Positions 58,404 through 64,000 of a DNA stretch of 64,000 bases are shown one piece after another. Made by a program: the position numbers and the translations under genes. The first letter of the stretch is position 1; every line of letters begins with the position of its first letter. The DNA is from Cognatilysobacter claricitrinus (lineage in GTDB: Bacteria; Pseudomonadota; Gammaproteobacteria; Xanthomonadales; Xanthomonadaceae), in contig NZ_BAAFZV010000002.1 in assembly GCF_045866565.1 (NCBI RefSeq), forward strand, positions 682,001 to 746,000. The letters are read 5' to 3'. The notes under the pieces are model-generated. The model was given only the letters and a program-made list of their open reading frames with translations. It was not told the DNA's origin and did no database searches.

Positions 58404-59300
58404 TCAGATCCCGAGCGCGCGAAGTTCGGTCGCCGGGCGGGCGCGTTCCCACGCGCTGTCGAACACGGTGCGCAACTGGCGGACGCGTGCGGCCCCGTCG
58501 AGCTGTGTTTCGCCTTCGACGCGATGCCCGAGCGTGCGGAAGTACCAGCCGCCGGTGTCGTTGGCGAGGAAGGCGGATGGGTAGGTCAGGTCCACCGGCT
58601 CTTCGATCACGCGGATCGAGAACGCCGACGACAGCCGCTGCGCGAGTGCGATCAGCGGCGCGTGCGCGCGTTGCGGCGCGTCGACATCCTGCAGCAGCAC
58701 GCGGACCTCGCCGCCGCGGGTGGCGAGCCGCCGCAGCGCGGTGATGACGTCGGCGTGGTCGAGCAGCCCCGGGTCCATCTCGCGGCTGTAGATCACCATA
58801 GCGCGCCGCGTATTGGTGGCGATGCCGACGGTCGCGGCGATCGCCTGCGCGGCGGTTTCGACGGCGGCGGGCCGGTCGAGGCTGCGTCGCATCTCCTGGT
58901 GGACGATGCCCGCTTCCTCGAAACGTTCGCCGACCGGCAGGAACCCATCGGCCGCGTAGAAGCGTTCGGCGTCGACCTGCGCGTGCAGCATTACATCCGA
59001 CAGCCCCGCGGCCCGCGCGGCATCGAGCAGGCGCAACAGCATCGCGCGGCCGACGCCTCGACCACGCCAATCACCCAGCACCGCCATGCGGCCGATCTTG
59101 CCGTTCGGCGCGAGGCGACCGGTGCCGATCGGGCGGCCTTCGGCGTCGCGCGCGAGCACGTGCGTGCACGCCGCATCCAACTCGTCGCGCTCCAGTTCGA
59201 CAGGAACGCGCTGTTCGCCGACGAAGACGACGTCGCGGATCGCGCGAAGGTCGGGCAGGGCGGTTCCGTATTCGACCAGTTCGACCACGTACACCGTCAT
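58404..59300 (-). CDS. GNAT acetyltransferase with extra C-terminal domain
   Basis: 298 residues from the ATG at 59300, which has AGGAGG upstream. Residues 1-~140 are a GNAT domain; the acetyl-CoA loop is RMAVLGDWRGRGVGRAML (Arg79-Gly-Arg-Gly-x-Gly84), followed by VDAERFYAADGF. Residues ~145-298 form a second domain that I do not recognise with certainty; it has an alternating strand-helix pattern (RRAMVIYSREMDPGLL, EVRVLLQDVDAPQ) and resembles a phospholipase-D-like fold without HKD motifs. The start overlaps the RoxA stop by four bases. The acetylation target is unknown. Confidence 0.82.
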   Translation of the reverse strand: MTVYVVELVEYGTALPDLRAIRDVVFVGEQRVPVELERDELDAACTHVLARDAEGRPIGTGRLAPNGKIGRMAVLGDWRGRGVGRAMLLRLLDAARAAGLSDVMLHAQVDAERFYAADGFLPVGERFEEAGIVHQEMRRSLDRPAAVETAAQAIAATVGIATNTRRAMVIYSREMDPGLLDHADVITALRRLATRGGEVRVLLQDVDAPQRAHAPLIALAQRLSSAFSIRVIEEPVDLTYPSAFLANDTGGWYFRTLGHRVEGETQLDGAARVRQLRTVFDSAWERARPATELRALGI

Positions 59301-60472
59301 TCGTCGTCGCCTCCTGCGAGCTGGTAATGGCCGCCAGCAGCGAGTTCGACGACCGCGTCGCGGGCCGACGTACCGAGGCGCGAATACGTCTCGAGATCGA
59401 GCTCCGACGCCGCGGCCAGCCGCTTCGCGTCCGCCGCAGGCATGGCGAACGACTGCCCGGCCACGAACAGTAGTGCGCCGCGTGCCACCTTGCGCCACGC
59501 AACCCGCGAGAACGGATTGCGATGCAGCGTCTCGCCCTCGGCCAGCGCCTGTTCGATCGATGCGTGGTCGATCGCCTCGGCCGGCGCACCGACGATGCCG
59601 GCGCTGCGATACGCAGTCACGAAACGGCCGAACCAGTCGGTCAAGCGATCCTGGTCGTTCATGCGCAGCGCGTTGAGCGCTTGGATCGCGCGCGTCATCG
59701 CCGCGTCGTCGATCTCGAATGCGTCCTTCGCCGGTGCCAGGTCGGGGTCTGCGTAACGAAGCGCCTCGTCGGCATCCGCGGCGAGCGTGTCGACGAAATC
59801 GCCGAGCAGCTCGGCGGCGGCGGGCGCGCGCATGCCGATGGACAACGTCAGGCACGGATCGTCGGCGACGCCGTGATGCGGCACGCCGGGCGGCAGGTAG
59901 AGCATGTCGCCCGGCCCCAGCACCCACTCGTGCGTCGGTGTGAATTGGCGCAGCAGCTTGATTTCCGCGTCATCCCGGAATTCGAGCGGCGGATTCGCCG
60001 ACGCGTCGATCTGCCAGCGACGATGGCCCTTGCCCTGCAGCAGGAACACGTCGTACTGGTCGACGTGCGCGCCCACCGACCCGCCGGTCGCCGCGAACGA
60101 GATCATGACGTCGTCGATGCGCCAGCGCGGCAGGAAATCGAAGCGCGGCAGGAGCGCGGCGACGTCGGCGTCCCACTTGTCGACGTCCTGCACCAGCAAC
60201 GTCCAGTCGTGGTCCGACATGCCGGGGAATTCGTCTTCCGCGAACGGGCCGGTGCGCAGCGTCCAGCGATCGTTCGCGCGGTCCTGCTCGATGATTCGAG
60301 ATAGCGCGAACTCCTCGCAGGCGAGACCGGCAAGATCCTCCGGCTCGATCGGCGTGACGAAGTCCGGGAACGCGTTGCGGATCAGCAGCGGCTTCTTCTG
60401 CCAGAACTCGCGCAGGAAGCGGGCCGGCGCCATGCCGAGCGGCGGTTTGCCGCGTGCGTCGATCTCGATCAT
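59297..60472 (-). CDS. roxA: Ribosomal protein uL16 arginine hydroxylase (RoxA/YcfD, JmjC cupin)
   Basis: 391 residues from the ATG at 60472. It is a 2-oxoglutarate/Fe(II) oxygenase of the cupin-4 ribosomal oxygenase group; E. coli YcfD hydroxylates an arginine of L16. The iron triad is His136-x-Asp138 (GAHVDQYDVFLLQG) and His199 (PPGVPHHGV). A helical dimerisation region and a winged-helix-like C-terminus follow the cupin. The start overlaps the beta-lactamase stop by four bases and the stop overlaps the GNAT start by four. Confidence 0.92.
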   Translation of the reverse strand: MIEIDARGKPPLGMAPARFLREFWQKKPLLIRNAFPDFVTPIEPEDLAGLACEEFALSRIIEQDRANDRWTLRTGPFAEDEFPGMSDHDWTLLVQDVDKWDADVAALLPRFDFLPRWRIDDVMISFAATGGSVGAHVDQYDVFLLQGKGHRRWQIDASANPPLEFRDDAEIKLLRQFTPTHEWVLGPGDMLYLPPGVPHHGVADDPCLTLSIGMRAPAAAELLGDFVDTLAADADEALRYADPDLAPAKDAFEIDDAAMTRAIQALNALRMNDQDRLTDWFGRFVTAYRSAGIVGAPAEAIDHASIEQALAEGETLHRNPFSRVAWRKVARGALLFVAGQSFAMPAADAKRLAAASELDLETYSRLGTSARDAVVELAAGGHYQLAGGDDE

Positions 60473-61356
60473 TTCGCTTGCGCTTCCTTCGCCAGGCGTG
60501 CGTCGAGACGGACTGTCGCCGACTGCGCGTAATCGCGGCATGCAGCCGGGTTCACCAGCGGCTTCGAACGTTCCGGCGCGATGCGCGACCACAGGTCGCT
60601 GGCGGACGGATGCGGCGTTATCAGCAGGTCGCACGGCAGGGTGGCGACGTCGGCGATCGTCGTACGGAACGTGCGCAAGTAGGCGGCATGGTCCGAATAG
60701 CGGTAGACGTCGTCCGACACCGCGGTGAGGCTGTCGACAAAGGCCATGTCGACGCAATGGCTGCCCTCGCACTCGCGCCACAACCAGCTGCTTCCGCCGG
60801 GCGTATGGCCTGCCGCGGCGCGATTGGTCAGATCGATCGTGCCGACACGTACGTGGCCATCGGCCGGGAGCGTTTCCACATGCGCCACCGCCGGAAACGG
60901 CTTGAGCGCGAGAAGCTGCGGGTCGCTGCGGTCGGCCACGCCCGTCGACAGCACCGACGCCGCGGCAGCACGCGCGAACACCGGCGCGCCGGAGTCCTTC
61001 TGCAGTAGCGCCAGCCCGCCGGCGTGGTCGGCGTGCGCATGCGAATTGACGATGGCGCGGATGTCCTCGACGCGGAAACCGAGCGCGCGGATGTTGGCTT
61101 CGACCTGCGTCGCGGCTTCATCGGTGCCGGCATCGATCAGCACGTGGCCGTCCTTCGACGTCACCAGCAGCGCGCTGATGCCGCAGGTGCCGACGTACCA
61201 CGTGTTGCCGTAGATGTGTCGCGGCACGGCGGGATCGTTCCAGTCCGCATCGTCCGCGCAGCGGTTCGGCGCCTGCGCGGGCGACGGCCGCGTGTTCGCG
61301 GCGCCGGTGCAGGCGGACAGCGCGGCGAGCGCGACGATGAACAACGCTGCGCGCAT
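60469..61356 (-). CDS. Subclass B3 metallo-beta-lactamase
   Basis: 295 residues. The N-terminal signal ends in LSAC (Cys16), so it may be a lipoprotein. Zinc ligands of subclass B3 are complete: His106-x-His108-x-Asp110-His111 (SHAHADHAGG), His184 (AGHTPGGSSW) and His249 (ITPHPSASD). The B3 disulfide pair is probably Cys242/Cys273 (ACRDYAQSA). GGAG precedes the start within the end of purB. It should hydrolyse beta-lactams in the periplasm, but a different lactonase- or hydrolase-type role in this housekeeping operon cannot be excluded. It starts one base after the purB stop and overlaps roxA. Confidence 0.9.
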   Translation of the reverse strand: MRAALFIVALAALSACTGAANTRPSPAQAPNRCADDADWNDPAVPRHIYGNTWYVGTCGISALLVTSKDGHVLIDAGTDEAATQVEANIRALGFRVEDIRAIVNSHAHADHAGGLALLQKDSGAPVFARAAAASVLSTGVADRSDPQLLALKPFPAVAHVETLPADGHVRVGTIDLTNRAAAGHTPGGSSWLWRECEGSHCVDMAFVDSLTAVSDDVYRYSDHAAYLRTFRTTIADVATLPCDLLITPHPSASDLWSRIAPERSKPLVNPAACRDYAQSATVRLDARLAKEAQAK

Positions 61357-61357
61357 G

Positions 61358-62734
61358 TCAGACGCTCCGCGCGAGTGCGGCGGCGTGGCCGATGTAGCTC
61401 GCCGGCGTCAGGTCGACGAGGCGTTGCTTGGCGTCGGCGGGCAGGTCGAGGCCGGCGATGAACTCGCGCATCGACTGCTCGGTGATGCCTTGCCCGCGCG
61501 TCAGCGCCTTGAGCTGCTCGTACGGCTGCGGCAGGCCGTAGCGGCGCATCACCGTCTGCACGGCTTCGGCCAGCACTTCCCAGGCGGCGTCGAGATCGGC
61601 TGCGAGGCGTTCCGGATTGACGCTGAGCTTGCCGAGGCCGCGCATCAGCGCATCGAAGCCGATCAGCGCATGGCCGAACGCGGTGCCGAGCGCGCGCAGC
61701 ACGGTGGAGTCGGTGAGATCGCGCTGCCAGCGGCTGATCGGCAACTTCGCCGCGAAGTGCTCGAACAGCGCGTTGGCGATGCCGAAGTTGCCTTCCGCGT
61801 TTTCGAAGTCGATCGGGTTGACCTTGTGCGGCATCGTCGAGCTGCCGACTTCACCGGCCTTCACCGCCTGCTTGAAGTAGCCGAGCGAGATATAGCCCCA
61901 GACATCGCGGCACAGATCGACGCAGATCGTGCCGGTGCGCTTCATCGAATCGCTGATCTCGGCGATGCCGTCATGCGGTTCGATCTGCGTGGTGTACGGC
62001 TGCCAGGCCAGGCCCAACGACTGCACGAAGCGCTGCGAGAACGCCGGCCAGTCGACATCCGGATATGACGACACGTGCGCGTTGTAATTACCGACCGCAC
62101 CGTTGATCTTGCCCGGCATCGGCAGCGCTTCCAGCACCTCGCGCTGGCGTTCCAGACGGGCGACGACGTTCGCGAGTTCCTTGCCGACGGTGGTCGGCGA
62201 CGCGGTCTGCCCGTGCGTGCGCGAGAGCATCGGCAACTCGGCGTGCTGGTGCGCCATCTCACGCAGCTTGGCGATGAGTTCGCGAAGCTTCGGCGCCATC
62301 ACCTCGTCGCGCGCCTCGCGCAGCATCAGCGCGTAGCTGAGGTTGTTGATGTCCTCGGACGTGCACGCGAAGTGCACGAACTCCAGCGCCGGCGCGAGCT
62401 CGGCGTCGTCCTTCAGGCGTTCCTTGATGAGGTATTCGACGGCCTTCACGTCGTGATTCGTCGTGCGCTCGATTTCCTTGACGCGCGCAGCGTCCGCGAC
62501 CGTCAGGCCATCGGCGAACGCGCGCAGGCGGGCAGCTGCGGCGTCGGTGAACGACCGAAGTTCGACGATGCCGGCCTCGGCGGCGAGCGCGATCAGCCAC
62601 TCGACCTCGACCTTCACACGCGCCTTGATCAGCCCGAATTCGGAGAACACCGGCCGCAGCGCGTCGACCTTGCCCGCATAGCGGCCATCGAGCGGCGAAA
62701 GGGCAAGGAGCGAGGTTTCGACGGAGGCGGACAT
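61358..62734 (-). CDS. purB: Adenylosuccinate lyase
   Basis: 458 residues. PurB cleaves SAICAR and adenylosuccinate in purine synthesis. The superfamily signature SSTMPHKVNPIDFENAEGN, LSRTHGQTASPTTVGKE and FACTSEDINNLSYALML are present. Length equals the E. coli type. It is the first gene of a tight cluster that continues into the B3 beta-lactamase, roxA and the GNAT fusion, and it diverges from fumC, a member of the same enzyme superfamily. Confidence 0.97.
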   Translation of the reverse strand: MSASVETSLLALSPLDGRYAGKVDALRPVFSEFGLIKARVKVEVEWLIALAAEAGIVELRSFTDAAAARLRAFADGLTVADAARVKEIERTTNHDVKAVEYLIKERLKDDAELAPALEFVHFACTSEDINNLSYALMLREARDEVMAPKLRELIAKLREMAHQHAELPMLSRTHGQTASPTTVGKELANVVARLERQREVLEALPMPGKINGAVGNYNAHVSSYPDVDWPAFSQRFVQSLGLAWQPYTTQIEPHDGIAEISDSMKRTGTICVDLCRDVWGYISLGYFKQAVKAGEVGSSTMPHKVNPIDFENAEGNFGIANALFEHFAAKLPISRWQRDLTDSTVLRALGTAFGHALIGFDALMRGLGKLSVNPERLAADLDAAWEVLAEAVQTVMRRYGLPQPYEQLKALTRGQGITEQSMREFIAGLDLPADAKQRLVDLTPASYIGHAAALARSV

Positions 62735-62761
62735 GGCGGGCCGGGCGGGGAGGGAACGGCG

Positions 62762-62767
62762 ATTTTA
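62762..62767 (-). promoter_or_regulatory. Possible -10 element for purB
   Basis: TAAAAT on the minus strand about 28 bases before the purB start, in the 107-base divergent gap with fumC. The matching -35 is poor. Confidence 0.3.
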
Positions 62768-62841
62768 CCTGCCGCGGCGGCTCTGCCCGGCGCGCGTTGA
62801 CGCCGCGCGTCGTAGGCTGGGAACTTCGACAGGAGGCGACA

Positions 62842-64000
62842 ATGGCCCGCAACGACGCAGGTGTTCGCATCGAACACGACAGCATGGGCGAGCTGCAGGT
62901 CCCGGCCGATGCGCTCTGGGGCGCGCAGACGCAGCGGGCGGTCGAGAATTTCCCGATCTCCGGCCGGCGCATGCCGCGCGGCTTCATCGAGGCGCTGGGG
63001 CTGATCAAGGCGTCCGCCGCCGAGGTCAACAGCCGCCTCAAGCTGCTCGATCCCGCGGTCGCAAAGGCGATTGCCGGTGCCGCGCAGCGCGTGGCCGATG
63101 GCGAGTTCGACGCGCAGTTCCCGATCGACGTGTTCCAGACCGGTTCCGGCACGTCGAGCAACATGAACGCGAACGAGGTGATCGCGCATGTCGCGTCGAA
63201 CACGCGGCGACGCGTGCACCCGAACGACCACGTCAACCTCGGCCAGAGCTCCAACGACGTGATTCCGACGGCGATCCGCGTGTCCGCCGCGATCGCCTGC
63301 ACGCGTGAGTTGCTGCCGGCGCTGAAGCACCTTCAGACGACGATCACGAAGAAGGGCCGCTCGTTCGGCAAGGTCACCAAGACCGGCCGCACGCATCTGA
63401 TGGACGCGATGCCGGTGACGTTCGCGCAGGAATTCGGCGCCTGGGCGTCGCAGCTCGACTCGGCGCGCATGCGCATCGAAGACGCGCTCGTGCGGCTGCG
63501 TCGCCTGCCGATCGGCGGCACGGCGGTCGGCACCGGCATCAATGCGGATCCGCGTTTTGGCGACCAGGTGACCAAGGCGCTCGCCAAGCGCTCGGGCGTG
63601 AAGTTCGATGCCGCGGCCGATCGCTTCGAAGGCATCGCCTCGCAGGACGACGCGGTGGAGCTGTCCGGCCAACTCAATGCCTTGGCGGTCGCGCTGATGA
63701 AGATCGCCAACGACCTGCGCTGGATGAACTCCGGGCCGCTCGCGGGCCTCGGCGAGATCGAACTACCGGCGTTGCAACCGGGCAGCTCGATCATGCCGGG
63801 CAAGGTGAACCCGGTGATCCCGGAAGCCGTCGCGATGGTCTGCGCGCAGGTCATCGGCCACCACGCCGCGATCACCGTTGCCGGGCAGAGCGGCAACTTC
63901 CAGCTCAACGTGATGCTGCCGCTGATCGCGGACAACCTGCTGGATTCGATCGGCCTGTTGACGAACGTGTCGCGCCTGCTCGCCGACCGCGCGATCGCGG
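62842..64000 (+). CDS. fumC: Class II fumarate hydratase (3' truncated by window edge)
   Basis: 386 codons are visible of an expected ~463; the frame is open to the window end. The start ATG has a strong AGGAGG five bases upstream. FumC interconverts fumarate and malate without an iron-sulfur cluster. The conserved QTGSGTSSNMNANEV, TGRTHLMDAMPVTF and the signature loop GSSIMPGKVNPV are present. The wording fits fumarase rather than aspartase, which is the main alternative in this superfamily. Confidence 0.94.
   Translation, partial: MARNDAGVRIEHDSMGELQVPADALWGAQTQRAVENFPISGRRMPRGFIEALGLIKASAAEVNSRLKLLDPAVAKAIAGAAQRVADGEFDAQFPIDVFQTGSGTSSNMNANEVIAHVASNTRRRVHPNDHVNLGQSSNDVIPTAIRVSAAIACTRELLPALKHLQTTITKKGRSFGKVTKTGRTHLMDAMPVTFAQEFGAWASQLDSARMRIEDALVRLRRLPIGGTAVGTGINADPRFGDQVTKALAKRSGVKFDAAADRFEGIASQDDAVELSGQLNALAVALMKIANDLRWMNSGPLAGLGEIELPALQPGSSIMPGKVNPVIPEAVAMVCAQVIGHHAAITVAGQSGNFQLNVMLPLIADNLLDSIGLLTNVSRLLADRAIA

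Noticed and set aside
62797..62802. TTGACG as a -35 box for fumC.
   Set aside because: No acceptable -10 lies 16-18 bases downstream (GGAACT at 17), so I did not call a promoter.
1..64000. Search for CRISPR arrays, insertion sequences, integrases, toxin-antitoxin pairs and phage genes.
   Set aside because: No regularly spaced repeats, transposase or phage-like proteins were recognised; all genes of normal size fall in chromosomal families.

Overview
The window is about 64 kb of GC-rich chromosomal DNA with dense coding, short intergenic gaps and no sign of phage, transposon, integron or CRISPR. Gene content and order (nuo operon, initiator tRNA, rimP-nusA-infB-rbfA-truB, rpsO-pnp; class III PHA synthase; long LigA; a Tat-exported DUF1501 protein paired with DUF1800; triple DUF3011 protein; subclass B3 metallo-beta-lactamase) point to a gammaproteobacterium of the Xanthomonadales (Lysobacter/Luteimonas-like). 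That placement is inference from gene content; no 16S gene is present.

Layout. 1-13130: respiratory complex I genes nuoD (5' cut by the window edge) to nuoN, all on + and tightly packed. 13170-22370: an initiator tRNA-Met with its own promoter and a strong terminator behind it, then the transcription/translation cluster rimP, nusA, infB, rbfA, truB, and after a new promoter rpsO and pnp, each ending in an intrinsic terminator. 22550-25823 (-): a DUF1501/DUF1800 pair. 26004-33962 (+): pssA, phaE-phaC, ligA-epmA, a DUF3011 cysteine-repeat protein and mtnA. 34334-37104: gyrA, behind a 371-base gap that holds an inverted repeat. 37171-39896: two c-di-GMP phosphodiesterase-type genes (HD-GYP and EAL) behind a FliA-like promoter. 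39977-47375: alpha-2-macroglobulin lipoprotein and pbpC. 47379-49550: peroxiredoxin (-), and a heat-shock pair hsp20/dnaJ-like (+). 49566-58159 (-): sucA-sucB-lpdA, followed downstream by a methyltransferase, a LOG-family protein, an AcuI-type reductase and a PilH-like receiver. 58404-62734 (-): overlapping cluster purB - B3 beta-lactamase - ribosomal oxygenase - GNAT fusion. 62842-64000 (+): fumC, cut by the window end.

Functional picture. Most of the window is housekeeping: NADH oxidation (Nuo), TCA cycle (2-oxoglutarate dehydrogenase, fumarase), ribosome maturation and initiation (RimP, RbfA, IF2, TruB, S15), RNA decay (PNPase), DNA topology and ligation (GyrA, LigA), EF-P and ribosomal protein modification (EpmA, RoxA), purine synthesis (PurB) and methionine salvage (MtnA). 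The parts that deserve attention are the c-di-GMP gene pair with altered catalytic motifs under a possible flagellar sigma factor, the translationally coupled purB/beta-lactamase/oxygenase/acetyltransferase-fusion operon, the DUF1501/DUF1800 pair, the three-fold DUF3011 protein, and a long inverted repeat upstream of gyrA. I found no convincing wholly new multi-gene system; these are the best candidates.
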